Source of the DNA: Hygrocybe punicea
Lineage: Eukaryota > Basidiomycota > Agaricomycetes > Agaricales > Hygrophoraceae
Assembly: GCA_963556145.1 (NCBI GenBank)
Contig: OY744467.1
Location: 3,038,001 to 3,102,000 of the forward strand
Direction of reading: 5' to 3'
DNA: 64,000 bases
The notes under the pieces were generated by a model. That model was not told the origin of the DNA. It searched no databases and was given only the letters and a program-made list of their open reading frames with translations. This document shows positions 52,333 to 63,930 of this stretch, in pieces. Made by a program: the position numbers and the translations under genes. The first letter of the stretch is position 1; every line of letters starts with the position of its first letter.

Positions 52333-53150
52333 CTACCTGCGATTCCTGCATGTCATTGCATAATGGCCATAACTGCCACACTTGGAGCACTTGCGTCGAC
52401 CAGGCCCACCCCCGAGCCCATTGTCAGTCCTCCTCCGCTTCCCATTTCCTTCTGCCAGTGCCACGGCTGCAAGTCTCTTCTTCCTGGGATGACCCTTATC
52501 AGAGGAGGTGGAAGGATCAAGGGACCTGTATCTGCGTCCCGCTGGGCTCTGCAATCAGTGGTGAGTAGAATATGAGCAGTAGTAACATGAAGCTATCACT
52601 TACATGAGCTCCTCAAGATTGGTATTCAAGTCTTTCAGTTCCTCCTCAGTGTGCACATGCCGCAAAACATCATGGAACTTCATAATAGCTTGATGGTGGA
52701 TCACTTTCGGGTGAAGGGTTTGAGTAGTTGGCAGTGGTGAAGCCTGTCGTAGCAACGGAGAGAGCTGGTTTGGGACAAGGGGTATCTCTACATTATCACT
52801 GTCCTTATGGTGACCAATTTTCACCGTTGCCGTTTGTGAGATATCAAGTTCCAGATTTGTGAGCCATCTTAGCAATTCATGGTAAGTATTTGGAGGCATG
52901 GAAATGGCGGCTGTACCTACCTCCGATTCAGGAGGCCCAGATGAAAGTGAGTGAGTGAGTTGGGCATCCTGAGAATGGCATAAAAGTGCCGACATGGAAT
53001 GCCTAGGTTAGTGACCATCATGCAGTTGCATACGAAGTGTCCAGTCTCCAGGAGAGCGATGCGGTGCAAGAGGGCTACTTGATTAAAACCTGCATTCCCC
53101 GAGATTAAGCATCAGTACAGCCCCTAAAGTAAGATCAGCAGCACTATCAG
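52333..53150 (-). pseudogene. SWIM zinc-finger Mutator-like transposase, C-terminal part
   Basis: The - strand at 53091-52930 reads GFNQVALLHRIALLETGHFV then C-N-C ... IPCRHFYAIL, the CxC...CxH pattern of a SWIM finger as found in MULE transposases. FHLGLLNRR then stop (TAG where Trp is expected) follows in a shifted frame. The tail (52995-52606) and a small last exon (52553-52336) are joined in phase by an intron, donor GTAAGT and acceptor GCAGAG; the last exon has a nuclear-type basic stretch and a CCHC knuckle C-SK-C-GSYG-H-YAMT-C. The catalytic DDE domain upstream is not recognisable. Confidence 0.6.
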
Positions 53151-53683
53151 CATTGACCCAATCCAATGACATTCACAGCGTAGAAATGGCGTGGATAGCG
53201 GAGGGCCCTTCCCTGTCAGAAGTGAATTGTTAGCGCATGTTAGCTGTATACAGAACTTGATTTGGAAGCATGATACCCAGTTTTGCTATTCCATGAATCC
53301 CTTGATCCGACACTGTATGCCATTGCTCTACACCCATTAGTACTAGTGTGATGACAGTGAATTAGTGTGATGACGGTGAATGAGTCCCACCAATCGGATA
53401 CAATAACCGATGAGTTCCTCAATTTGTGGTCTGTGATCCCTGTTCTGTGCATCCGCAGCCAGTAGGATCTTGCCCAATTGTCTCCCAAAACAGTTGATCA
53501 ATAGACTTTGGTGTTACACTGAAAATTTTCTTCGTTTCTGGTTGAGTGCCTTGAGATCCAGCACTCCAATATGCTTTTCACACTGGTCAGCAATTTGATG
53601 CGTACCTGACAGCTATTGTTCATCCATCCGGATCTAATACTAGGCACATTCAAAATTGTTCCAGTCTTGATCCGATTCGATTG

Positions 53684-53790
53684 TGTTCATGAGGTGACTG
53701 GGGCGGAACGGGCAAGGGCAAACGCCCAATATTCACCTCATGAACATTGGACGCACGTCAATTGACGTGGCCGTTTGTGTTCGCGAGGTG
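53684..53790. repeat. 54-bp interrupted palindrome, copy I, with an extra half arm
   Basis: The core is CACCTCATGAAC (53734), centre CACGTCAATTGACGTG (53754-53769), right arm TTCGCGAGGTG (to 53790). A further GTTCATGAGGTGACTGGG at 53685-53702 is an additional right-arm copy, so arms are present three times. Confidence 0.85.
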
Positions 53791-54096
53791 ACTGGGATGA
53801 GGCATTTGCTAAGCCATGGCTTTTGGCTGTGGGTAGAGAACTAGGGGCCAAGGGGGGTCCATGAGCGAGATGATGGGGCCATGATCCCACAACCTCGCCA
53901 TAAAGGTCAGGAACCTTGTTGCGAAGGATTTCGAGAGTCTCTGGATCGTAGCCTTCATCCAGCGCATCGATGACTAGGCTGGTGAATATGATGCCTGTGA
54001 ACCTGAAAAGGATTCAGGATGTGTTCATCATGCCCTTCGACCTTCCCGCACTGTTGCGGTGGTGTGTTATTGGGTCCACATCAGGAAAAACACTAT

Positions 54097-54162
54097 AGCT
54101 CTGAGACACTCTCAGAGTGTCTCAGAGTGTCTCAGAGTGTCTCAGAGTGTCTCAGAGTGCTC
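54097..54162. repeat. 10-bp tandem repeat GTCTCAGAGT
   Basis: Five consecutive 10-bp units at 54117-54162 preceded by inverted CTGAGACACTCTCAG; related motifs at 54220-54270 and 62283-62330 (ACTCTCAGAC). Confidence 0.9.
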
Positions 54163-54497
54163 AGAGCACCAGAGCTCTCAGAGTGACCTGGGATGGTCTG
54201 AAAGCACAGTGGCTGACTATTCTGCACTGAGAGCGCTCTGGGACACTCTGAGACACTCTGAGGAAGGTCCTCAGACCATCACAAAGAAGTCTTGAGAGCT
54301 CTCGGAAGTATATGTTATTGAAATAATGCTGTTCTGTAGTGCATGCTTCTGTTATCCGTAATTGAGATGTTCATTCACAAAGTCAGAAGAAGTTCAAAAT
54401 GCTGAGTAACATTAAAAATGTGAATAATATAATTCTAATTGTAATTTCAGTTGTATTTAATATATAAATAAATATTAACTATCAATTATTAAATAAT

Positions 54498-54509
54498 ACT
54501 TTATCCTGA
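54498..54509. repeat. LINE target-site duplication, 5' copy
   Basis: ACTTTATCCTGA, repeated exactly at 60907-60918 after the poly-A tail. Confidence 0.9.
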
Positions 54510-54664
54510 TAAGGTTCTTGTTCCTAAACCACGTGGCACCCCTACTGGGACCCCGAAAAAGGAGCTCTGCGTATACGGGGCTATAGGCCTGCTATCCACA
54601 CTTCCCCATCCCAAATCTCCCCCCTAAGTTTATCCATAAGCCCACCCCTAACAAAATCACAGAG

Positions 54665-56494
54665 ATGAGCCTCCGTAATTGGGCCACCCCCATCGCCGGC
54701 ACCTCGAAATCCAAAAAAGGCAAACAACCGCAAGCCAATACATCAACCCCCCAACCCGCCAGAACCACCAGATCCTCGTCCAACATAGAAAACAACATCC
54801 CCAGCATCATTCTGGAAACCACTGAACCGGACACCCTCCAAGAAGCAGTCGACCACCTCCTCACCAACTCCCTCCTCCCCCCCGATCACGACTACAGTAT
54901 ATCTACATTCACTGGAATCCTCCGACAACTGGCAGCTTCGGACAGCACTCATGCCCTTCCCACAACGGCCACTACCCTCCGATCCATAGCCATAGCCTTA
55001 GACTCAATAGATTTCGCCGCAAAATCTGACATACTCGCCAACTCCGTCGCCTCCGCCCTCAAATCTCAAACGGATGACATCCACACATCAATCGAAATAG
55101 CTATGGCTCCCATTCTAGATAGCATTTCTTCTAAAATCACTGACCTCCAATCTTGCCTTCTAGAAACGAGAGATCAACTCCAACAATCCACGGCGAGCCT
55201 CGTCAAAACCTCCACCTCAATCGAATCCACCACCTCCTCATACAAGGATGCAGTCCTCGCTCAAACTACACGGGCCCCCCTCAGCAACATAGACCCCCGT
55301 ATCAAAGTGAAGGAACAACTACAAGCACGGCAAATCCTTCTCGACGTAAACGACTCCCCGGAAACCAAAAAAGCCCTGGACATCAGCCTTTCAAAACTCA
55401 CGGAAAAGGCCAATCACGCGCTTAGCTCCATGACACCACCGTCCAACTACAAATTCATGGCCACCACGAAGCTCAGGAACGGAGGCATACTACTAGAAGC
55501 GAATTCCGACCAAATCCCCACCTGGTTACAAGACAACACCCGGCTCACCACATTCCTATCTACCTTCGGTCACGGAGCCTCCATTAAGAGGAGATCTTAC
55601 ACTATCATAGCTTACTTTGTCCCACTCATCTTCGATCCAGACGTGCCCGATCACCTCAGGGAAATTGAAGAAACCAACGAACTCCCCCCGCACTCCATCA
55701 TCCGCACAAACTGGATCAAACCGAAAGAACGTCGCTCAGCAAACCAGACATGCGGTCACGCCATATTCTCCCTGGACTCACCCGACACCGCTAATCTAGT
55801 TCTTTCCAAAGGTTTCTTTGTATGCCACAAGAGAATCAACACCGGCAAATGCAAAAAGGAACCCCTCTGCTGCCTCCGTTGCCATCAATGGAACCATACC
55901 GCATCCCGCTGTCCAGCCGACTTCGACACATGCGGCACTTGTGGCGACCAACACAGAACGTCGAACTGTTGCAACAAAAATCAACCCTTCTGTACGCCCT
56001 GCAAACAAAAGGGTCACGCCACATGGGACCGTAACTGCCCCTCTTTCCTGCTAAAATGCAAAGAAACAGATGCTCGCAACCCCGAAAACTTACTACCTTT
56101 CTACCCCACAGCTGAGCCATGGACCCAAAACCCCTCTCATCCCTATGCCCCCACGCCATCCTCCGTTAACGCCCGACCACCACACACAATTCCGCCCAGA
56201 CTACACTTCCCACTCCCCCTCCCCCCGCTGTCCCCAGCTTCCCGCCACTACTCTCCACCCCCCTCCATTTTCGACCAGCCTCCTCCCCCCTCGATCCGAA
56301 ATCGTCGTAATGGATCCAGACCCCCCCTACGCCAATCCACTCTAAATATCACCAACCTGCCTCTCAGCCAAAACACCGCCCCCTCCGCCCCTCTCTCCTG
56401 GTTCGACGACACAACGCCTCTCCCCCCCCTTCCCCCCAACGACATTCACGCAATCAGCATACCTCCTCCCACAGCACCGTCGCCTCATGCCTGA
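54665..56494 (+). CDS. LINE ORF1, nucleic-acid-binding protein
   Basis: 609 residues. The N-terminal third is Ser/Thr-rich and likely helical (ALKSQTDDIHTSIEIAMAPI), a possible multimerisation region. The middle (about 235-395) is conserved with the fragment at 28.2-28.8 kb. Three zinc knuckles follow at about 398-460: C-LR-C-HQWN-H-TASR-C, C-GT-C-GDQ-H-RTSN-C, C-TP-C-KQKG-H-ATWDRN-C. The tail is Pro-rich. Such proteins coat the element RNA. The stop overlaps the ORF2 ATG by eight bases, so ORF2 is probably reached by reinitiation. Confidence 0.9.
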   Translation: MSLRNWATPIAGTSKSKKGKQPQANTSTPQPARTTRSSSNIENNIPSIILETTEPDTLQEAVDHLLTNSLLPPDHDYSISTFTGILRQLAASDSTHALPTTATTLRSIAIALDSIDFAAKSDILANSVASALKSQTDDIHTSIEIAMAPILDSISSKITDLQSCLLETRDQLQQSTASLVKTSTSIESTTSSYKDAVLAQTTRAPLSNIDPRIKVKEQLQARQILLDVNDSPETKKALDISLSKLTEKANHALSSMTPPSNYKFMATTKLRNGGILLEANSDQIPTWLQDNTRLTTFLSTFGHGASIKRRSYTIIAYFVPLIFDPDVPDHLREIEETNELPPHSIIRTNWIKPKERRSANQTCGHAIFSLDSPDTANLVLSKGFFVCHKRINTGKCKKEPLCCLRCHQWNHTASRCPADFDTCGTCGDQHRTSNCCNKNQPFCTPCKQKGHATWDRNCPSFLLKCKETDARNPENLLPFYPTAEPWTQNPSHPYAPTPSSVNARPPHTIPPRLHFPLPLPPLSPASRHYSPPPSIFDQPPPPSIRNRRNGSRPPLRQSTLNITNLPLSQNTAPSAPLSWFDDTTPLPPLPPNDIHAISIPPPTAPSPHA

Positions 56495-59400
56495 ACAACC
56501 TGCTCCGCATCCCGTACACTTAAACATCTGGCAGATTAACCTCAACAAATCAGCGAAAGCACACTGGGACCTCATCAATTCCATGATACACACCAAATGC
56601 GACCTCCTTCTACTACAAGAACCATACTTCGACTATTACGGCAACACCAAATCCACCCACAACTGGAGAGTAATCTACCCCTCTGACTGTCTCACTTCCA
56701 ACATGCCAGTCCGTTCCGTCATCCTAGTCAACGTCAGACTTAACACAAACTCATGGGAACAAATAAACATCCACGGCTCCAACGACCTTACGGGCATTCG
56801 CGTCAAAGGACCCCTAGGCAACCTCGCCCTCTTCAACATCTACAACGATTGCCTCCATTCCAACACCCTCGATACTCTGCACCTATTCGCCAGGACACAT
56901 GAAGCATCCTTACATCGTTGTGAGAACGACCACATGTTTTGGTGTGGCGACTTCAACAGACATCACCCACTCTGGGACGAGGAACGTAACCACCATCTTT
57001 TCACCGCCAACGCCCTCGCCCAAGCCCATCACCTCATAGAAGCTACTGCCGACTGTGATATGACGATGGCACTACCTAAGGACCTACCCACCCTCGAATC
57101 CATGGTCACAAAAAACTGGACCAGAACCGATAACGTATTCTGCACAGCGAAATCCACCCACCTCATCTCCGTCTGCGACACCAAACCAGAACTTCGGCCC
57201 ACAGGCACTGACCACATCCTCATCCTAACTGCCATTGCTCTCCCCCCCCAGATAAAAACCAACCCCCCTACACGCAACTTCCGCCTAGTCAATTGGGACA
57301 ACTTCAGGGATCAACTCAACACCCACCTGTCTCACCTTCCCCCGCCCACACAAATCACCTCACAGATACAGCTCGACAATGCCATTTCAGGCCTCACTAC
57401 GGCCATACAATCATCCATCGAGTTTGCGATTCCCCTTTCGGCCCCCTGTCCCCATTCAAAGCGTTGGTGGACCCCACACCTGAACCAGCTTAAACGAAAC
57501 AAAAACAGGCTAAGTCATCTATCATACAAATTTCGCCTAGACAACACTCACCCAAGCCATAAAGAACATAAAACGGCACGTAATCACTATGGTGCCGAAA
57601 TCCTAAAAGCCAAAGAAAGACACTGGGCCGCATTTCTCGATGACGCTAAGGACCACAACATTTGGACCGTAAACAAATGCATATCAAATCCCATAAGCGA
57701 CTACCCCAGAGGAGACGGCGGCAAATCAGCCATCCCCACTTTAGAGTACACCCTCCCAAGCGGCCTGACAGCATACGCCACTTCCAACGAGAATAAAAGC
57801 CTCGCTATAGCTAAATCATTCTTTCCCCCGCCACCCTCACACTCCTCCGTGCCACCCAATTATAACTACCCTCCCCGCATACCGTTCACAGTGGAAATAT
57901 CCCGTGATCAGATCAAAGAACACATCAGCAAGGTCCAACCCCACAAGGTACCAGGCCCAGACGGCATCCCTAATATCGTACTAAAAGAATCAGCCGATCT
58001 ACTCGTCGATTGCATCCACCCCATCTTCAATGCGATACTCCGCCTCAAAATCTACCACGACCCGTGGAAAGATTCCATCACCAGGGCGCTACGTAAACCG
58101 GGCAAACCCAGATACGATATACCCAAAGCATACCGTCCCATAGTTCTACTCAACACCCTCCCGAAACTGCTGACTTCTATCGCTGCAGAAATCATCTCCC
58201 ACATGGTAGATGAACACCATCTCCTGCCCGCCCACCACTTTGGAGGTCGACTGGGCCACACCACGACAGACTCGATGCACGTTCTAATTCACCGCATCAA
58301 ACACGCCTGGCGCAACAAACGAGTTGCGGCAATCCTATTCGTAGATATCGAAGGTGCCTTCCCCAACGCAGTAACGGACCGACTACTCCACAACATGCGT
58401 AAGAGAAAGATACCTGAACATCTTGTCTGTCTAGTCGGCAACCTCCTCAAGGATCGCACCACACGCCTCACCTTCGACGACTACATCTCCGACCCTATCC
58501 TCCTCGCCAATGGCATAGGACAAGGGGACCCGATTTCGATGATTATATACCTCTTCTACAATGCTGACCTAATCGAAATCCCCACAGGTCGCCAGGAACT
58601 GGCAGTAGCCTTCGTCGACGATGTAGCTTACTACGTAGAGGGCAAGGACTTCGCTGAAACCAACCAAATCCTCAAGAAGCTCATGTCGAAACCTGGGGGA
58701 GCATATTCATGGTCCAAAGAGCACAATTCCAAATTCGAAATCAGCAAATTTGCACTAATAGACTTTTCACAGCGCACCGATACGCCAAGACCACCACTAA
58801 TCCTAAACAACACAGCCATCTCGCCAGTCAAGTCTCACCGCTTCCTCGGCATCATCTTGGACCAGCACCTTCGCTGGCACGAACAACGGGAAAATGCCAT
58901 CGCGAAGACTACCAAATGGCTACACCTCTTCCGAAGAATCGCACGTCCCAAATCCGGCATACCCAGAAAACTCATGCGTCAACTTTACACCTCAGTGGCA
59001 ATCCCAAAGATGATATATGCCGTGGACGTTTGGTACACACCAGTACATAGAATCGCCAATAATGCTCACAGACGCGGGTCAGTAAGAGCGATGCGGGAAC
59101 TAACCAAGACCCAACGCATAGCATCGATACCCATCACTGGGGCCCTCAGAACGACACCCAACGACCTCCTTGACCTCCACGCCGGCCTGCTCCCTGTAGA
59201 CCTCCTCATGCACAAAGCATGCCACAGATCAATCATCCGACTATCGACATTACCTATCTCACACCCGCTTCACAACCCACTTAGAAAATGCGCCAGACAC
59301 CTAGTCGCCAAACACAGATCCCCACTCCACACTCTCACCCACCTCTTTGACATCAACCCTGACCACATAGAACCCATCCGTTTCCCCACCTCCTCCTCCC

Positions 59401-60422
59401 GTCACCCCCCAGCCTTCAACGCAATCATTCCCCCTTCCAGAGAAGAATCCATCGCATTCCACAACATCGACGACGCCGACATCAAGATATACTCTGATGG
59501 CTCGACCCTCGACGATGGCATAGGGGCAGCAGCAGTACTGTACCGCACTGGAAGATCCCGGCCTAAAGTCCTCCGTTACCACCTGGGCTCCAGCACGGAC
59601 CACCACAATGTCGAAGCAGAAAACGTAGCCAGCCTACTTGCCCTACAGTTACTTAGCCGCGAATCTCGTTTACGCTCCACCTCCATATACATCGACTGTC
59701 AGCCCACCATAAACGCGCTAATCGCACCCTACACGAAATCCGGGCAACACATCCTCGACACCTCCCGTGCCCTTGCGCGGCGCCTAGTCGACACTAATCA
59801 ACACCTCACCATCACTCTCAGATGGATCTCGGGGCACGAAGGGGTAGTTGGGAATGAGAGAGCCAACTCCGAAGCTAAGAAAGCAGCGAGAAACGACCCC
59901 AGTCCACGTTGTACATTACCGGTCGCCCTCCGCAGCAGCACCCTCCCTTCTAACACATCGGCCATCAAACTCACATTCAGCAGACACCTCACAAACCTCT
60001 GGCGTGAGGAATGGCACCAGTCACCACGCTTCGTACGCTTCTCCCGCATTGACCCTGACTTCCCTATACGCAATTTCCTTAAAACCGCTGACAATCTAAC
60101 ATGACCGCAGACAAGCCTCCTCACCCAGCTACGCACTAACCACATCCCCCTTAATGCTTACCTACACAGAATCAACAGATCCGACACCAACGCCTGCCCC
60201 AAATGCGAAATGGCCATCGAGACCGTCCAGCACTTCCTCTTCGAATGTCCTGCCTACTTCCACGCGCGGCACAAGCTCACCAACGCACTCAGGAACCAAG
60301 CCCGTTCTCTCTCACACCTCCTCAACGACCCCAGAGGCATTCAAGAACTCATCAAATTCATACGAAGCACAGGACGATTAAAAGCCTCATTCGGTGACCT
60401 CACCTCCCCCACGCTCACATAA
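56487..60422 (+). pseudogene. LINE ORF2: endonuclease, reverse transcriptase, RNase H (one in-frame TGA)
   Basis: Codons 1-1205 are open, TGA at 60102-60104, then open again to TAA at 60420-60422. Domains: AP-type endonuclease (LNIWQINLNKSAKAHW, LLLQEPYF, FWCGDFNRHHPLWD, and TGTDHILI near its end); RT with KVPGPDGIPN, FGGRLGHTTTDS, LFVDIEGAFPNA, GIGQGDPIS and catalytic FVDD at residues 709-712; RNase H from IKIYSDGS (D1004) to ISGHEGVVGNE. After the stop is a CX2CX8HX4C finger (CPKCEM...H...C). TGA could come from CGA or TGG by one transition. The enzyme before the stop is complete, so partial function is possible. Confidence 0.9.
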
Positions 60423-60906
60423 CTAACACACTCTTACACAGCATACCTCTCTCTCCCCGCTCGTCCACGTTGCGACATCTCCCTGTCACACGCACGCTTA
60501 ACAAAATCGCAATAAGCACCCGACCCACCGCCCACATAACAGCTCACCCTTGACCACTCACCCGGCCATCATATCCTCTCTCTCTTTTTTACTTTTCTCC
60601 CTGTGACAGCCCCCTCCATGCATGTCCGCCCATGCGGCCGAGCACTTAGTTCGTCTAGACCACCCGTACTCCACCACCCCGCTCTAGACATTGGGCCCCC
60701 TCACACGTCAGGTCAGGCGTTTAAAACAGCATGGACATGCTGGGACCACGGGGGACTTATTCCGTCGTGGTTGCACTCGCAAACCAGAGGCACAGGTTCC
60801 AGGAAGGCTCCCGTATTTGTATATACTCTTGCCCATGTACGTAAGGTCCGACATAGGGCTTGCCCTGAGGGACAATAATATGACTTATAAAAAAAAAAAA
60901 AAAAAA
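60423..60906 (+). other. LINE 3' UTR and poly-A tail
   Basis: CTCCCTGTGACAGCCCCCTC opens the part shared with the truncated copy at 23.05-23.36 kb. The tail at 60889-60907 is uninterrupted A. Confidence 0.85.
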
Positions 60907-61181
60907 ACTTTATCCTGAAATTATTATTAATTAAGTATCAATGACAATACAGCTGGTTGACTTACAAAGCACCGTTAAGTCAAGTGAGCTGGAGAGTAAG
61001 CAAAGCATGTGAGTTATATAGTGTTTGAAGATGTGCACGGACCATTTGTCTGTGTTTGATAGAAATGCATGCCAAACATTGCCAATGTAGCGGTCAGGTG
61101 TCCAAAAAAGGCAATCATTTTATTGCCATAAAATTGACAACTTTTTAGGAAACAGTTTTCAAAGGGTCAGAGTCCCCAGGT

Positions 61182-62205
61182 TAGTAATGCCAAATGGAAC
61201 TGATCCAACCCCAGTTCAAACTGCAAACCACAATCTCTATTTAGCTATGTAGATACTAAAATATATATTTTCATGTCTGAAATCGCGTATCATGTGATCA
61301 TTACACGATTCGAGGTTTCTTCACCAACAATAACAACGCAAGGCCAATGAACGCGACATCATGTCGCGTTTATGGACACACTGTGGTAAGTCTCATCATT
61401 TATCTTAACTTTACTATCTGTTACAGGAAACTTGACCGCGACCACATCGCGAGCCCATGCCAACGCCAACGCAATCCAACGCCAACGCAATGGCAACGGA
61501 CGTGGGACAGCCGCAACCCCACCACCACCACCACCACCAGCAATGGCAACGGCAACGGCAACAATGATGATGGCAACGGCCAGCAGCAGCGCCAAAAGCA
61601 GCAGCGCCAGAAATAGCACGCCGGCAACAGCAGCAACACTGGCAACAGCAGCAACGCCAGCAACAGCAGCAATGCTGGCAGCAGCCGTGGCAGCAACACC
61701 ACCCACGCTGTGGACAGCTGCAACATCACCACCACCACCATCACCACCAGCGGCGGCAATTGCAACGGCAACGGCCAGCAGCAGCGCTGGCAGCAGCAGC
61801 AGCGATGGCGGCAGCAGCAGCAGCAGTTGCAGCAGCAACGGCCACGGCAGCAACGGCCACGGCAGCGGCAGCAACAGTGACAGTGGCAATGGCAATGGCA
61901 GCAGCAGCAGCAGCAGCAGCAGCGCTGGACGGCTCCCCCGCAGCCCAACCACCTCGCGAAGTGCAGCGCCGTATCAATGGATATGTGCCTGCCATTCGCG
62001 AGGAGAACAGAGCTATGAGGGGGTGAGCCCACCTCGGTCCTGGGTTCAGACGGGTTCAGACGTGTCTGAACCCAGACAGAACGCGGAGAGACGGTTCAAT
62101 GCCATCTGGGTCTGGGTTTGGCCCTGCACCAAACCGGACCCGAAGTTCAGTTCGCGGTTCCACCAAAAAGGCGGAACCGGACCGAATTGAACTTCAGCAA
62201 CACTA
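61182..62205. mobile_element. hAT-type MITE, second copy of the 42.8-kb family, inverted
   Basis: The right end GAACTTCAGCAACACTA and the GGTTCAGAC/CCGGACCGAATTG subterminal stretch match the left end of the 42814-43792 copy in reverse. The left end (TAGTAATGCC at 61182) is diverged and no duplicate flank is seen. It contains a clean intron (61386-61426: GTAAGTCTC, CTTAACTTTACTAT, TTACAG) followed by an open frame to 62190 of Ala/Thr/Ser/Asn/Gly repeats from CAG/GCA/GGC triplets. Confidence 0.7.
61951..62004. repeat. 54-bp interrupted palindrome, copy H (variant centre)
   Basis: Left arm ACCTCGCGAAG, centre GTATCAATGGATAT, right arm CATTCGCGAGGAG. Same variant as copy G. Confidence 0.75.
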
Positions 62206-62489
62206 GTACTGTGGGTACAGGTGCAGTGTTCAGAACGTATTCTCTAACATGTAAACTCTATGGGACTCTATGGGACTCTGAGGTAGTCTGCAGCACTCTC
62301 AGACACTCTCAGACACTCTCAGACACCTGTGACACCCTGGGAAAATGCAACATTCCCAGGATAACGTGAGAGCCAAAGTGTTTTTCCTGATGCAGGTTTG
62401 AGGAGGGGTGAACTAGAGAGCAGGGATTCAGAAGAGAGGGAGTTTTGCTGGGCTGTGCGGGATATGCATAATAGGTTCATTGTGAGTTG

Positions 62490-63930
62490 TCAGCAGAAGT
62501 CCAGGTTGACTACATTTGGGTGTGGAAGAAAGAAGAACTTGCTTTGGAGCATCGCGGGGTTGGTGGGGGCATAAGGCATTCCATAGGGGTACACGGCAAC
62601 CCTCTCCCCGATAGATGGTGACACCTTGAAGTTCTCATTTGTGAGAATGAAGCAGCCATTGGCTCCAAAAGTGCTGGTAGGCTCATCGATGAAGCTCGCC
62701 ATGTGAATCATGCAATCCCCACCTGAAGATTCGGTCAACGAAGGAGAAAAAGTCAGTGTTGGTATCACCACATTGTTTGGACTTGAGCAGAATTGTTCCA
62801 CGTTCACTGGAGTATATATCGGGGGGCCTGTCATCATCATTGTACGCATCGGCATCGTCATAATGTCATATCCCATTGACAGTGCATCGAGGGGATGTTC
62901 TCTTGGTTTCAGGGATTGAGAGTATTGCATCGCCATAGACGATGGTATCTGTTCCGCTAATCCGCTAGCTGGAAGCGTCGCACAACGTGCAAGGCCTCTC
63001 ACGCTGAGTGTGGTTGAAGACAGAAGGTCAATGATATGCAGTTCCATCTGTAGTCTCTTCGTAAATTTGGAAACCACCATCAGATCGCTGTCACTGTGAC
63101 ATCTGACGACAGTCCGTATGATGACGATTGGTGCTGATGTGGAGGCCGCTGGCGATGGTAGTGGTGTTTTTCCAACCCAAAGCTGCCACTCGAGAGCATC
63201 ACCCAGGGCCCGCTCACATTGACCAATTTCACGGGGAGGAAGACCGGACAGTTTCGCCCATGCTCGATTTGAGTAGTACTTGTCCTGCATAAATTTTGAT
63301 GTGAGGATGAGGGAGGCTAAGAAGGCCCTGCAAGGGCACAAGAGAGGTGAGGGTGATGGAGGTAGTGGCGGTAGTGGTGGACTAGGCACTTTAGGTCGCC
63401 TTGAAGGGTCTTGTGAGGTCGCATGAGTTTGTAGATTCAACGACGAGCGCGAATCATCCTTTTCTACCATATATGGTTCGTCATGGGGGTCTGAGCTACC
63501 AACAGAGTCAAGAACCATGCTGGAATTTATGTCAACCTCGCCCTGAGCAATGCGATCAGCCAACTGAACCTCTCCCTTGATACCGTCACCTATCTGCTCA
63601 CGTCGGACCAAATTGGGGACCTCGGAACAGATAGCTTCCAGATAACATAAAGCTGTCTGTAGGATGCTTCCGGACTAGAGGAAAGAAGAACTTGCTTTGG
63701 GGGATTGATTTCACATAGAGATGTGGTAGAGAGGGGTGAAAAGGAGGCAGAAGATGCCGGGGTATTCAAGTAAGACACAGGAGGCGAGTGAGAGGGGAGA
63801 GATGCAGGCAGGGCACTATAGGGTTTCCAGCAGACCCTGGTGTGAGTGGCGGGGGGAGTCCTATGGGTGAGAGAGTGGGAGAATGCGTTGGATTAGATGT
63901 GCCTGTACTGTCACATGACCTGATTCCCAT
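62490..63930 (-). CDS. Pcl/Pas1-type cyclin
   Basis: Exon 1 (63930-63920, MGI plus two bases) joins in phase through a 59-nt intron (63919-63861; CTAATC branch, CATAG) to exon 2 from 63860. The large exon (63674-62490) reads SGSILQTALCYLEAI, VPNLVRREQIG, a Ser/Pro linker, then the cyclin box: FLASLILTSKFMQDKYYSNR, AWAKLSGLPPREIGQCERAL and LEWQLWVGK. Such cyclins bind Pho85-like kinases. The join of exon 2 to the large exon is unclear: either a 104-nt intron (63778-63675) or a one-base frameshift in a longer exon 2 (VSYLNTPASSASF). Arg-to-Cys in CPCRAFLA looks like a CpG change. The C-terminal half is Ser/Pro/Met-rich. Confidence 0.65.

Larger units (their letters stand above)
54510..60906 (+). 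mobile_element. Full-length Tad1-type LINE
   Basis: Bounded by the 12-bp duplication, with a 155-bp 5' leader, ORF1, ORF2, a 3' UTR (60423-60887) and a tail of about 18 A. Both ORFs are open apart from one stop in ORF2. Fragments of the same family at 23.0 and 28.2 kb show earlier activity; this copy looks recent. Confidence 0.95.
54077..62393. mobile_element. TIR element K (CATCAGGAAAAACACT ends) hosting a LINE
   Basis: Left CATCAGGAAAAACACTATAG (54079) and right TGAGAGCCAAAGTGTTTTTC, CTGATG (to about 62393) are inverted copies. Inside the left end is a CTCAGAGTGT tandem array and inside the right end ACTCTCAGAC repeats, complementary motifs. Without the LINE the element would be about 1.9 kb. 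CACATCAGGA also begins E1 and E2, so K may be distantly related. No matched target duplication seen. Confidence 0.55.

Noticed and set aside
61432..62190. 252-codon Ala/Thr/Asn frame as a confident protein
   Set aside because: Triplet-repeat composition keeps several frames open; only the preceding intron gives weak support, so it is described under the MITE instead.
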